From positions 1,550,001 through 1,614,000 of the forward strand of contig AP018281.1 of assembly GCA_002368355.1 (NCBI GenBank): a stretch of DNA of 64,000 nucleotides, in the 5' to 3' direction. A model generated the notes under the pieces. The model saw nothing but the letters and a program-made list of their open reading frames with translations. It was not told the origin of the DNA and ran no database searches. How positions within the stretch are numbered: position 1 is the stretch's first letter; every line of letters begins with the position of its first letter. Shown here piece by piece: positions 28,642 to 37,803 of this stretch. The translations under genes and the position numbers were made by a program. Source of the stretch: Chondrocystis sp. NIES-4102 (lineage in GTDB: Bacteria; Cyanobacteriota; Cyanobacteriia; Cyanobacteriales; Xenococcaceae).

Positions 28642-29069
28642 TTAATCACTCCTGTAATTTTAAGTAACCTGAGTTCGAGTGGGATAGTTTTCTAGACAAT
28701 ATTTGATTAAGAATTTTGTACTTGGAAAATATTAATCTGTGGTTGCTCGAACTGAGGTTTACTATTCATAGGCACTAGGCACGCTTTTTAAAGAAGGAGC
28801 GGTGCATCTGCGGTCGGAAATGAATTTAGACCATAGCCCCTCGTCTTAGACCCTTGGTTGGGACGATAAGTAATTAACTTATCGTTATGGGTTTATATAG
28901 CAACTGAATGATAGATTACGACATCTCTAAAATCTCTTTGCGTCTTTGTCCTCATTCAAAGATACAAGCATACAAGGATAAACGTCTTTGCGTCAGATCA
29001 AGATAAATTGTCTTAACCTTTGGTTCAATTGCTATACATTCCCCTCAGAAGTATTCAAAGATACTGAAA
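28642..29069. other. Spacer with palindrome and degenerate repeat segments
   Basis: 428 bases between purM paralogue and the esterase gene (convergent). It holds a perfect 9-bp inverted repeat ACGATAAGT (28863-28871) / ACTTATCGT (28877-28885) and a GC-richer patch around 28775-28860. That patch shares words (GGCACGCTTT, CCCCTCGT) with the insert at 25.3 kb and GGAGCGGTGC with the 65-bp module. The phrase CTTTGCGTC appears twice (28937 and 28985 vicinity). No gene. Confidence 0.5.
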
Positions 29070-30470
29070 TTAAAATTCAGTTGGTGTAATAATTAATTGA
29101 GAATAAACCTGATTTTGAAATGCTACGGGGTCAACGTTTTCTAAAATAGTCAGAGTATTAGCACTACTCGCCCCAACTATACCATCAGCATCAAATTTAA
29201 GCTCTAAACTATTATTAGGCAAAGGGTTCACAACGATATAACCTTCCTCAACAGGAGTTGTTCCAGTATAGCCAGCTAACTTTAGAGGTTCAGAAACATC
29301 CAAGCGATCGCGCCCTAATTCAAAATCTAAGATTCGCTCATAATGGGCAGCTACTTCGGGATACACTAGAGAATCGTAAAAAAAGACATCATCACCTAGA
29401 CCTCCTGTTAAAGTGTCTACTCCTTGACTTGCGATAATTACATCATTTCCCGCCCCACCGATAATAGTATCTGGTGTTAAAGTCCCCACGATTACATCTG
29501 GTACATCAGTTCCCTGAATGGGATTTAAAACAGGATCGGCAGAAATATTTAAATCTAATAAACCATCACGAGATAAAGAAGTAGTGAGAGCAGGATTGCC
29601 AAAGGAATCATAAAAACTAATTAAATTAGTATCTCCACGATCCAAAGCAATATACTGTGCTACGCGATCGCCATGAATTTTTAACCCGTCATGACCTAAA
29701 TGCCAAATATCCGTAGACCATTCACTCTCATCTTGATCGTAAGTATCACCGTAAAACTCAGCTTCCTCATAAATCATATTGAGGTCGGAGTAGTCGGTCA
29801 TCAACTGTACATCGTCTCTCTCTGTGGCTATTTCTGCTTGAACTTCGCGAATTATAGCTGTCCCATTATTGGTTGAATTTATTTCTTGCTGCGTTAGTCC
29901 TATATTAGCTGCTGCTTGGTTTTGAAGGCGACCAGTGGGCGTGATATAAAATTTTACATCCGCGTAGTTTAATTTGCTTTTAAGATAATCGAAAACTGCA
30001 TTGGTAGATTGTTTATATTTTTCCCTAGCAATAGGATCACCATCACTCACATCCGCCACATCAGACTCGCCTTGCGACCAAACAATAGCAATTTCATCTG
30101 TTGGCTGCGCTCCCTGTTGGGATAACCATTGATTTAATCCTGCTTCTGCTTTATATAATGCTCCTCCAGGTTGAGAGAAATCTGGATACCACCAAACAAA
30201 ATTATCATCTATAAAATAACCATTGCCATTGACTTTACTACCGCCAATAGCAAAATTACTTGACATGTTGTCGCTTGTTACAATATTCGACCCTGTTAAA
30301 GCTGTCAGTTTTTGTTGTAAAACAATAGCTCCTGATGTATCCTCACCAGTAGGAATAGGTTTATCGGGTTGATAGTCATAGACAACGCTCATGTGAGTAG
30401 CATTAGACTGACCCAACAACGGCACAAATAAGGTTTCTGGTAATTCTGTATTCAGGTTGTTTGAAGACAT
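29070..30470 (-). CDS. Secreted SGNH-type carbohydrate esterase with RTX repeats
   Basis: 466 residues with no N-terminal signal peptide. The N-terminal two thirds resemble the sialate O-acetylesterase/SASA-type SGNH esterases: LLGQSNATHM (nucleophile Ser, about 19-28), VWSQGESDV (about 127-135) and DIWHLGHDGLKIHGD, holding the Asp/His pair (about 250-264). The C-terminal part (about 320-370) carries calcium-binding RTX nonapeptides (IGGAGNDVI, LTGGLGDDVF), the hallmark of type I secretion via a C-terminal signal. I infer an extracellular deacetylase acting on a polysaccharide; the substrate is unknown. The T1SS genes are not in the window. Confidence 0.8.
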   Translation of the reverse strand: MSSNNLNTELPETLFVPLLGQSNATHMSVVYDYQPDKPIPTGEDTSGAIVLQQKLTALTGSNIVTSDNMSSNFAIGGSKVNGNGYFIDDNFVWWYPDFSQPGGALYKAEAGLNQWLSQQGAQPTDEIAIVWSQGESDVADVSDGDPIAREKYKQSTNAVFDYLKSKLNYADVKFYITPTGRLQNQAAANIGLTQQEINSTNNGTAIIREVQAEIATERDDVQLMTDYSDLNMIYEEAEFYGDTYDQDESEWSTDIWHLGHDGLKIHGDRVAQYIALDRGDTNLISFYDSFGNPALTTSLSRDGLLDLNISADPVLNPIQGTDVPDVIVGTLTPDTIIGGAGNDVIIASQGVDTLTGGLGDDVFFYDSLVYPEVAAHYERILDFELGRDRLDVSEPLKLAGYTGTTPVEEGYIVVNPLPNNSLELKFDADGIVGASSANTLTILENVDPVAFQNQVYSQLIITPTEF

Positions 30471-30532
30471 TATTTACGATCTATTAATGTTATCTTTCTT
30501 AACATTTATCAGTTTATAGTAATATTCACTAT

Positions 30533-31744
30533 TCACTTATATTGCTCGGTAAAGTAAACGGGATTTTGATCATAACGATGTTTGAGCGCAATAGGTTCGC
30601 TCTGGCGATCGCCGACTAAAGCAGCCGTTTTTTCTAAAGCATCCCGTAGTCTTTTTGCAGCATAAATAGACATATCTCTGGGTACATTAATTCTGTCTCG
30701 TAAGTAGCGTAAAGCCACATCAGAACCAGAAGGGGGTGTACAAGTTTGACCATTGATCATATTAGTTAAGGCGCAGCGTAAAGCCTGATCGAATAACTCA
30801 TCGTCAGCAGGATTAACTTTAATAATATTTCTATGATGCTTGATAACTCTTTGCAAAGCTTCTGCACGTGAGGAGGCGGGTTCAGGAAAAGTAGCGTCGG
30901 GAAGTTCAAACCAGTCCCCAGTATCTACCTTACTTTGATTAATTAATGTCTGAGGCTCACCATTGCTATAACATCCTCCCATTTGAGGTGGTAGATCGTG
31001 AACATGGGTATGGAAGTCGCTTTGTGTGCCAAGATAAGTATCTCTGGTTTCCAGCGCATCAAACCAAGCAGCTAGATGTGGATGTTCTTCTCTCAAGCTA
31101 TAGCCTTTGTAATAGTACAAGCTAGCATTCATCCTTTCTACATAGGGAATAAAAACCAGATCGGCGGTACTAAATTCGGGTAAAAAATAAGGGGATGGAC
31201 TATTAGCTAATGCGGTCTCAACCATTCCCACTACTTCGATAAACTGCTGTTTATTTTTTTGTTCTTGTCCTGGAAACATGGGGCGATAGCAAAGCCAATT
31301 ACACCACGCCCTAAATAATAAGCGTTCGAGTCTTCTTAATGGCATTACCTGGGGATCTTGCATACCCAAATACAAAACACCAAATGCTTGTTCTAGAGCA
31401 ATTAGGATATCATCGCTTTCAGTAATAATTTTACCGTCAAGTTCTATAGCTGGTAGCATTCCTGAAGGTACTTTTTGTTTATACCAACTTTCTTTTTTCC
31501 CATAGCAAAACATGGTTACTTTATCGATGCGGTAAGGAATTTGTTTTTCTTCTAGCCAAAGCCAAATTTTTTGACAGTAAGGACACCAAGCATGATTATC
31601 GCGATATAGGGTTACACGTACATCTGCTTCTGTTTTGCCAAATAAACGTAAAGTAGCCTGGGAGTTGGTAGCACCATTAACATTGTCTATTTTATAATCA
31701 GTTAGATTGGCTAATTCCTGCCAAGTTAAGGGTTGAGTGGTCAT
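30533..31744 (-). CDS. Glutathione S-transferase family protein
   Basis: 403 residues from the ATG at 31744; the TTG three codons upstream is less likely. A thioredoxin-like N-domain carries the motif CPYCQK (about 54-59) and the [20 protein letters not shown] region that binds glutathione gamma-Glu (ESDDI). A helical C-domain follows, and the last ~130 residues form an additional helical extension rich in polar residues. The length is about twice that of a simple GST. Similar long GSTs are found in cyanobacteria and plants, some of them glutathionyl-hydroquinone reductase-like; that is not assigned here. Possible role in redox or detoxification. Confidence 0.8.
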   Translation of the reverse strand: MTTQPLTWQELANLTDYKIDNVNGATNSQATLRLFGKTEADVRVTLYRDNHAWCPYCQKIWLWLEEKQIPYRIDKVTMFCYGKKESWYKQKVPSGMLPAIELDGKIITESDDILIALEQAFGVLYLGMQDPQVMPLRRLERLLFRAWCNWLCYRPMFPGQEQKNKQQFIEVVGMVETALANSPSPYFLPEFSTADLVFIPYVERMNASLYYYKGYSLREEHPHLAAWFDALETRDTYLGTQSDFHTHVHDLPPQMGGCYSNGEPQTLINQSKVDTGDWFELPDATFPEPASSRAEALQRVIKHHRNIIKVNPADDELFDQALRCALTNMINGQTCTPPSGSDVALRYLRDRINVPRDMSIYAAKRLRDALEKTAALVGDRQSEPIALKHRYDQNPVYFTEQYK

Positions 31745-32449
31745 ATAATTCAAAGTTTAATTATTATCTTTCATTATTAACTATATGATTAGTGCTTTGG
31801 CTTTTGCTTGTATCCCTCGCTTTTGCCTACTTATGTTTCGTTATTAGCAGTTTAATCTCTATAGCAATATCGATCATTTAAAGTGTTTTTTGTGTCGTGC
31901 GCTAGCAATATGGATGTAGTCTCTGTTATGACTGGGGTTGGAAAATGAGTAGACTCAAAAAAAGCTAATAGCTACGAACTAGTTAATTGAACTGAAAACG
32001 CCTGTAATATTTAGTTGTGAATATAATTTACAGCAACGGTGATTATCTAATCATCACTCTAATAATTATCTCTTGCTAGGTGATGTTAAATCTTAGATGT
32101 CTAAATAAAGTCAAGATAGCTGTCTTTAGTATTATTAATTTTTATTATTGCAGCTATATTTTACATAATCACAACTATAGCTTTCGGACAATAATCTATA
32201 TTTTTACTCGTGCAAGAGTGACGGAAGCTACGGGATTTCACATCCCGTAGTCGCGTCACCTAATAATAAATAGATAAGGGGAAATATTCGATATAGCTTC
32301 AAAAATTGATTAAAGTATATATAGTCTAAGCTTTTGCTCAAATTAAGACTTTTACCAGCACATTAACACTTTTTTACTTTTTGCTTTGAGTAATATGGAG
32401 AATAACCTTAATTATATCTTCAAATTATATTAACTCTAGATTACTAATA
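31745..32449. other. 705-base gene-free spacer with a strong hairpin
   Basis: No convincing open frame on either strand. The one structured element is the hairpin listed at 32218-32259. The rest is AT-rich and must contain the promoters for the two divergent genes (GST and membrane protein). Confidence 0.45.
32218..32259. ncRNA. Extended imperfect hairpin, possible structured RNA or operator
   Basis: Outer arms GTGACG (32218-32223) and CGTCAC (32254-32259) and inner arms CTACGGGAT (32228-32236) and ATCCCGTAG (32242-32250) are perfectly complementary, with a short internal loop (4/3 bases) and a 5-base apical loop. No T-run follows on either side, so it is not a standard terminator. It lies alone in a 700-base spacer. 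Function unknown; typed as RNA on structure alone. Confidence 0.4.
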
Positions 32450-33130
32450 ATGAAAGCAAAACCATCAAGCTCGGATACATTTAAAACTTGGCTAAATAGA
32501 GGTAAGCAACATTTTCAACGCATACCCATTTTAACTGCCATCAATATTATTACTATTATAATTTTAAGTTTACTCAGTATTTATGCCAAAATCAAAAGTA
32601 AAGGTGCAGGCATCGAAAACCTTTTTAGCGATCCTTTTTCCATTGGTGTTTTTTATTTAGGCTGGCTTACAACTATTTCAGAAATAATGTGGTGTGTGGC
32701 TATTTCTATCTGCCTTTTTTCGGCGTTTTTACTACCTAAACATCAACGTCGTTTTCAAATATTTTTAATAGCTAGCGCGCTGGTGATGCTAATACTTTAT
32801 TTTGACGATCGCTTTCGTTTAACTTTAATTTTATGCGTCTTTTTTGGTACTTGTAAAGTTGTTAAATTAGGGGTGTATACTATCTATGGTTTATTACTAA
32901 TTACTTACGCTTGGGTGTTTCGTCATACCATTAAGAAAACTCCCTACATCCCTTTATTAATATCTTTTTGCCTCTTTGGCTTTTCTAGCGCGATCGATAT
33001 TACACCTATTAGTAGTCGTGGTATTCATGCCATGCTCGAAGATGGTACTAAGTTAATAGGCTTAATTAATTTAACTATCTATTTCTGGTGGATTTGCCAA
33101 CAAGAAATTAGAAAAAATCTTAAACAGTAG
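32450..33130 (+). CDS. Hypothetical polytopic membrane protein
   Basis: 226 residues with about six transmembrane helices (about 24-44, 60-88, 94-118, 125-150, 155-175, 195-215) and a basic cytoplasmic N-terminus (MKAKPSSSDTFKTWLNRGKQ). No family recognised and no conserved catalytic pattern seen. It is preceded by the long spacer with the hairpin and followed by a convergent small membrane protein. Confidence 0.6.
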   Translation: MKAKPSSSDTFKTWLNRGKQHFQRIPILTAINIITIIILSLLSIYAKIKSKGAGIENLFSDPFSIGVFYLGWLTTISEIMWCVAISICLFSAFLLPKHQRRFQIFLIASALVMLILYFDDRFRLTLILCVFFGTCKVVKLGVYTIYGLLLITYAWVFRHTIKKTPYIPLLISFCLFGFSSAIDITPISSRGIHAMLEDGTKLIGLINLTIYFWWICQQEIRKNLKQ

Positions 33131-33229
33131 AATAACGATGAATAATGATCAATGATCTAATTTTGGTTCGTCTTGATAACCAATAAGATTTTAATATCTC
33201 CTTCATTCATCATCCATCGTTACTAAACA

Positions 33230-33736
33230 CTAAATACTGCAATAACTACGGTAAAAAGTACGCAATAAAACTGTAGCAGCTATAAACTTAGTAATTTCTA
33301 GACCCCAGTAGGTAATGTGCATTACTGTCATAGTACTAGATATATTTGTTGTGGGATTAAACATATCTAAAGACATCCCCATACTACTCATTTGAGGAGT
33401 GAAAATATAGGTATATGCTAAAGATATAACTAATAAAGCTGCAGCAGCTAAAAGAGATTTACGATTAATTTGATTAGTTAGATGATACCCATAGCGATAA
33501 ACTAAACATCCAGCTAAAACAGTAGCAGCGCACAATAATTCTACATGATTAAAAGTACCAAAAATCACATAGGCAGCACTAGCAAAACCTGATGCGTTCA
33601 TCATACCTGTGGTTAACATTCCAGGTACAATTAAACAATCTAAAATTAAACTACCACTGAGCCAAAATCCTAGGACAAACATAATTACTGTTGACCAATT
33701 TATTGGCTTAGAAGTGCGGGGAGAAATGGCTTCCAT
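33230..33736 (-). CDS. Small four-helix membrane protein
   Basis: 168 residues, four hydrophobic helices (about 15-37, 45-75, 80-100, 135-160), basic C-terminus. A Met-rich loop (QMSSMGMSLDMF) lies between helices 3 and 4. I recognise no family. It ends about 100 bases from the convergent gene at 33130 and is followed upstream by pyrE on the same strand. Confidence 0.6.
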   Translation of the reverse strand: MEAISPRTSKPINWSTVIMFVLGFWLSGSLILDCLIVPGMLTTGMMNASGFASAAYVIFGTFNHVELLCAATVLAGCLVYRYGYHLTNQINRKSLLAAAALLVISLAYTYIFTPQMSSMGMSLDMFNPTTNISSTMTVMHITYWGLEITKFIAATVLLRTFYRSYCSI

Positions 33737-33855
33737 AGAAATATAAGAAAGATAATTACTCTCTTAGCTTAACCAATAACTCTGCCACACTGTATAACGA
33801 AAAGTAAAGTCTTCTTAATAAGCTATAAGTTAAGAATTGCATCTAGTATTTATAC

Positions 33856-34455
33856 TTATAAATTTGAGCTTTGCTGTATTTCTTGAATTGAAAATAAAGC
33901 TTGAAACTCAATATTTTTCGACTGATATAATTCTCTTCCTCCTTGCTCTCTATCTACTAAGGCTAAAATTTTACTAACTTGATAACCAGCAGCTTGTAAT
34001 CTTTCTACAGCTTGTTGTGCCGAACCACCTGTGGTAACCACATCTTCTAAAACTACAACTGTTGATCCAGCCTCTAAAGAAGGGCCTTCAATATAAGCTT
34101 GTGTTCCATGTCCTTTAGGCTTTTTACGAATGATTAAAGCAGGAATTGGGTGATTAGCCAAAGCAGAAACAACACTAACGGCAGAAACCATAGGATCTGC
34201 ACCCAAGGTTAAACCAGCAACTGCTGCGGTATTTTCTGGTAATATTTCAAATAATAAACGACCCAGAGCTAATGCTCCTTCTGCTCTTAAAGTTACTTGC
34301 TTACAATTAATATAGTAGTTACTTTTTGCCCCAGAAGAAAGGGTAAAATCTCCTTCTACATAGGCATATTTAATAATTAAATCCAGTAGTACTTGTCGCA
34401 GGGTATCTGAGTCTGCCTTGGGTAAAGATAAATTATCAATCTGTTTTGTATTCAT
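33856..34455 (-). CDS. pyrE: Orotate phosphoribosyltransferase
   Basis: 199 residues. Transfers phosphoribose from PRPP to orotate in pyrimidine synthesis, in the cytoplasm. The PRPP-binding loop reads VVVLEDVVTTGGSA (about 132-145), with the conserved acidic pair within it, and TLGADPMVSAVS upstream. FTLSSGAKSNYYINCKQ near the N-terminus is the orotate-side Lys-containing segment. Length and order are standard. It lies upstream of the small membrane protein on the same strand (120-base gap). Confidence 0.94.
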   Translation of the reverse strand: MNTKQIDNLSLPKADSDTLRQVLLDLIIKYAYVEGDFTLSSGAKSNYYINCKQVTLRAEGALALGRLLFEILPENTAAVAGLTLGADPMVSAVSVVSALANHPIPALIIRKKPKGHGTQAYIEGPSLEAGSTVVVLEDVVTTGGSAQQAVERLQAAGYQVSKILALVDREQGGRELYQSKNIEFQALFSIQEIQQSSNL

Positions 34456-34551
34456 AAAATTGTGTCGTGAAAAAGCTAATTATGGACTGTTCTTTCATGA
34501 AATCTTCAGCTAGGATTGAGCAGAAGTTAATCCATAAATAATATTAAGGTA

Positions 34552-34911
34552 ATGTTTATTAAGTTTACTAAATTAAGTACAGTCTTGTTAATCGCTAGTA
34601 TTTTTAGTTTGTTTTCTACTGAAGCAATTGCAGAAACGAAATCTTTAGATCAAGCATTTAAAGAGGCTTATTTTAGTAGGGGAAAAAATGCTTTTCAACA
34701 AAGTACAATTTTTGGTCAGATTAACGCTATATTGGGTTTTACAGGATTTCCAGACCAGCATATTAATGTAGATAGTAAAAAAGTGGATACTTTGTATCAA
34801 GAAGCCATGCGTCAGCAAGCAAAGACAGGAAGGCGTATAATTACTGAGGATTTACCTAACCCTTATAATACTTCCCTACAAGAAATTTCTGCAAGTAATA
34901 GTATTAAATAA
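34552..34911 (+). CDS. Small exported hypothetical protein
   Basis: 119 residues preceded by a good ribosome site (AAGG seven bases before the ATG). A signal peptide (LSTVLLIASIFSLFSTEAIA, about 7-26) is followed by a short mostly polar mature part with no repeats or cysteines. No family recognised. Likely secreted to the periplasm. Confidence 0.6.
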   Translation: MFIKFTKLSTVLLIASIFSLFSTEAIAETKSLDQAFKEAYFSRGKNAFQQSTIFGQINAILGFTGFPDQHINVDSKKVDTLYQEAMRQQAKTGRRIITEDLPNPYNTSLQEISASNSIK

Positions 34912-36036
34912 ACTAATTTCTCTAATTTTCCAGCAATAGTTTTGATAGCAAAGGATGGGGTAAAGTTCCATCTTTTTTTATATATCAATGCTACTTTTAT
35001 TTGTTTGGCGATCGCTATATTTTGGTTTAAGATGTATTCTCAGTAAAAAATAATCATGGCGTGATTATCAATAAAAATATAAATTATTATTTATATGAGT
35101 TCTATCCCATAGTAAGGACTTGAAGCTTAAAACCCATCTTTCTACTATACATTATCACCCCCCCGAAAAGCCCCATAATAACATTTACAGGATTTTGGGT
35201 ACAATAAATAACTACGAAATTGGGTATTAATGTTTACTTTCTAACTTGATAAGATATTAAAAGCAAGTATTTAAAGGGGTGATTCTTTAAAATAAAAAGA
35301 ACAATACGATCATCCTGAAATTCAAGGTTAATGGCAAAGAAAAGAGCAAACGATGTAATTGCCTGTTTACTTTATCCGGACATTCACAAGCATACTGTAA
35401 ACTTAGTAATATTAGGCGTTTGTTGTTGGTATATTTCAAAACCTTTTTGTAAGCTTTCGTACTCAGTCTGGTGATTATAATCCTTATTCACTTCTTTCTA
35501 AAATGTTAATGAGTAATTGTTTGAGCTTACGCTATTGCATAAACAGAGGGTTATCCTTGAATTCGATGATCGACACCCCCCTAGCGTGCAAATGGTCTGT
35601 ATAATAAACTATCCTATGTACAATATAGAAACTAAGCGGTTAAATAACTACTGAGTCGGTAACTTACGAACAACTAATTAATTACACTATTATGTTCTAT
35701 TGCATTTATTATTTTTGTACTAGTGAACATAAAATAAACGCATACTACCATTGTTGAGTAATTCTCTCAAACAGCTAAATAACTCTGCAAGCTAAGTGCT
35801 TTTATGGTGTACAAAGAAAAGCGAGAAAATATATTCCCCCAAACTGTTGGGAAAAATTAAACTTATCGCTGTATATCTAATTATGTGGCTATTAGTAAGG
35901 ACGTATTACTCTAGCTTTCAATAGGTTTTTTATCTACGTACTAATAACAGAACACCTAAATGGTTACAAGTTGATCTGACGTAAAACTTTTAGTTTAGAG
36001 TAGACAGTTTTTTAATTTCTAAAGGAGTAAGCGCAA
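34912..36036. other. 1.1-kb gene-poor stretch downstream of tRNA-Leu
   Basis: This is the longest gene-free stretch in the window. One 47-codon frame at 35331-35474 starts with ATGGCAAAGAAA but has only a weak ribosome site. A TATAAT hexamer near 35600 is in AT-rich sequence and is not decisive. The stretch lies directly 3' of the tRNA-Leu gene, a common integration site, but I find no integrase, no transposase fragment and no repeat of the tRNA 3' end. Confidence 0.4.
35331..35474 (+). CDS. Doubtful 47-aa frame
   Basis: Starts MAKKRANDVIACLLYPDIHK and continues with a hydrophobic, Cys-containing stretch (VNLVILGVCCWYI). There is no convincing ribosome site and no family. Recorded because it is the only start-to-stop frame of note in a 1.1-kb gap. 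Confidence 0.2.
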   Translation: MAKKRANDVIACLLYPDIHKHTVNLVILGVCCWYISKPFCKLSYSVW

Positions 36037-36117
36037 TGCGGATGAAAGGACTTGAACCTTCACATCAAAGATACTAGAACCTAAATCTAGCGCGTCTACC
36101 AATTCCGCCACATCCGC
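36037..36117 (-). tRNA. tRNA-Leu (anticodon TAG)
   Basis: The minus-strand sequence folds as a cloverleaf of 81 nt, CCA not encoded. The acceptor stem GCGGATG pairs with CATCCGC, the discriminator base is A, the anticodon stem is CTAGA/TCTAG with loop TTTAGGT giving anticodon TAG, and the T-loop is GGTTCAAGTCC. The long variable arm (GTATCTTTGATGT region) fits a class II tRNA such as Leu. It reads CTA codons (and CTN by wobble). Confidence 0.95.
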
Positions 36118-36167
36118 AAATTAGACAGCTTACTTATAATAACAGATAGAAAAAATAAATCAAGTAT

Positions 36168-37721
36168 TTATAATAAATTGCAAGCTTGACGTTGACGATC
36201 AATAGGAGGTTCTATCCAAGAATAAGCAAAATGACTAACAGAATCAACTTCGGGGGTTGCTTTGCGTAAGGCTTCCATTTGAGCTTCTAGGGGTGGATGT
36301 TGACGGTAGACCGTACCCCAAGCACCAGCTAGTGCAGGAATTACATTTGTATTAGGAGAAGCAGCTTTCAAAACAGTTTTAACCTGATCAACTATACAAT
36401 TAGTTTGGTCGCCACAGATGGCGTATGACATGGGATGCCATTCTAAACTAGCAGGAAATTTATCCCAAGCTTGAAGACGAGAATCAAATCCAGATTTACC
36501 TACTAAACGATTAGCTTCGGGGAAAAATACAGCCCCCGCAGATAAACCCTGACTTTGTGCAGGGTAAGCAGCAAAGGAAAGAAAATCTATTACACCTTGA
36601 GCAGCATGAGCCACAGTAAACAGCCATAAATCTTGTCTTAAAGTGCGATGAACAGATTCAATAGATGCTTTAGGGTCTATTTGGCGTAATCCTTGCCATT
36701 GCGGTTGTCCTTCCTCGGGATATTGTTTATTAACAGCTTTGAGATCATTAATAGTAATATCACCTGTACTGACGTATTTTTTAATTAAAGCAAGTCCTTT
36801 TTGATTACCAGCGCGCTCATATAAAGCATTGAGGGAGGAGTTACCATAAATCCAAAGATTACGAACATTGCTAACGAAGGAATTACTACCAGTGCCACGA
36901 GGATAACGTATATAGTCAAATAAAATCCCATCTGGCTGGCGTTTTAATACTGCTTGCACCAAATTATAATAATCTTCCTGTGCTTGACGAGAATAGGGAT
37001 CAACAAAAGCTTGAGCCAGATCATGAACAAAAGTAAGACTATTTTGACCTGTAGCATTACGGGCTAAGGCTTCTTGGCGATCTGGACGTTGGGCATAAGT
37101 ATAACCAAAGTTCATAGAAAATAACCAAGCATAAACCTTTAAACCGCGTTTATGTGCTTTATCTATAGCTTGTTCGAGTAAATCAACATTTTCAGCACCA
37201 GGCGATCGCACTACGGGTATCCAGGGGGTAGGATTATCTGAGGGGGGTAATAATACTTGACTATCGTAGAAAACTTCTAGATTTACTCTGTTATAACCTA
37301 GGTTGACAATGCGGTCTAAAACGTAATCGATTGAGCCTGCACTAATATCACAAGGATAAAGTCGTAACCAAATTGCTTGTTCTGATGGCCAAGTTTGACT
37401 ACGACACAACTTTAGCATTTGGCTATGTTTTTCTAAGATGGCATCATATTCTTTAAGACTATTGGCATCTTCTAATGAGGTTTTAAGCAGTTTTTCTTTA
37501 GCCTCTATCTCTTCTGGGGTAAATTTGCAATAGGGGCCGACAGCAGACTCGGCAGGTTTTATACTTAGGGGATTGAAGCTAGCTACGGTGGTTAGTAAAG
37601 TTGTAATCAGGGTCAAGGTAGCTTTATTAACAAGATTATTATTTCTTTGCTGCTTAAGCTTCAGTTGAAAACTATTGTTTAATGAAAATCGTTGCGTAAT
37701 TTTACTCATTTTCAACACCAT
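36168..37721 (-). CDS. Exported GH10-like/GHL10-family protein (glycoside hydrolase-like TIM barrel)
   Basis: 517 residues if started at the ATG 37721; ATG 37709 and a TTG at 37745 are alternatives. A hydrophobic signal segment (LVNKATLTLITTLLTTVA) precedes the mature part. The core contains a TIM-barrel pattern of the GHL10/DUF187 type: GYNRVNLEVFYDSQVLLPP, RGLKVYAWLFSMNFG, and PDGILFDYIRYPRG with the conserved Asp-Tyr-x-Arg that in this family is near the catalytic centre. Relatives (YngK-like) are linked to cell-wall glycans. A later section has ASLEWHPMSYAICG. Enzyme activity and substrate are not established. Confidence 0.78.
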   Translation of the reverse strand: MVLKMSKITQRFSLNNSFQLKLKQQRNNNLVNKATLTLITTLLTTVASFNPLSIKPAESAVGPYCKFTPEEIEAKEKLLKTSLEDANSLKEYDAILEKHSQMLKLCRSQTWPSEQAIWLRLYPCDISAGSIDYVLDRIVNLGYNRVNLEVFYDSQVLLPPSDNPTPWIPVVRSPGAENVDLLEQAIDKAHKRGLKVYAWLFSMNFGYTYAQRPDRQEALARNATGQNSLTFVHDLAQAFVDPYSRQAQEDYYNLVQAVLKRQPDGILFDYIRYPRGTGSNSFVSNVRNLWIYGNSSLNALYERAGNQKGLALIKKYVSTGDITINDLKAVNKQYPEEGQPQWQGLRQIDPKASIESVHRTLRQDLWLFTVAHAAQGVIDFLSFAAYPAQSQGLSAGAVFFPEANRLVGKSGFDSRLQAWDKFPASLEWHPMSYAICGDQTNCIVDQVKTVLKAASPNTNVIPALAGAWGTVYRQHPPLEAQMEALRKATPEVDSVSHFAYSWIEPPIDRQRQACNLL

Positions 37722-37803
37722 ATATTTTTCTTGGCTACCGAGCAACTGGTAATTATTTTGAATTAATAATTTTAAATTAATATTTATTTAATACTCTACG
37801 ATT

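Noticed and set aside
28642-29069. Terminator hairpin at 28863-28885 for the purM pair
   Set aside because: The stem is AT-rich and not followed by a T-tract, so it does not qualify as a terminator.
34912-36036. Remnant of a CRISPR-associated transposon or integrative element next to tRNA-Leu
   Set aside because: No transposase, integrase, repeat or tRNA-end duplication is visible; only the position suggests it.
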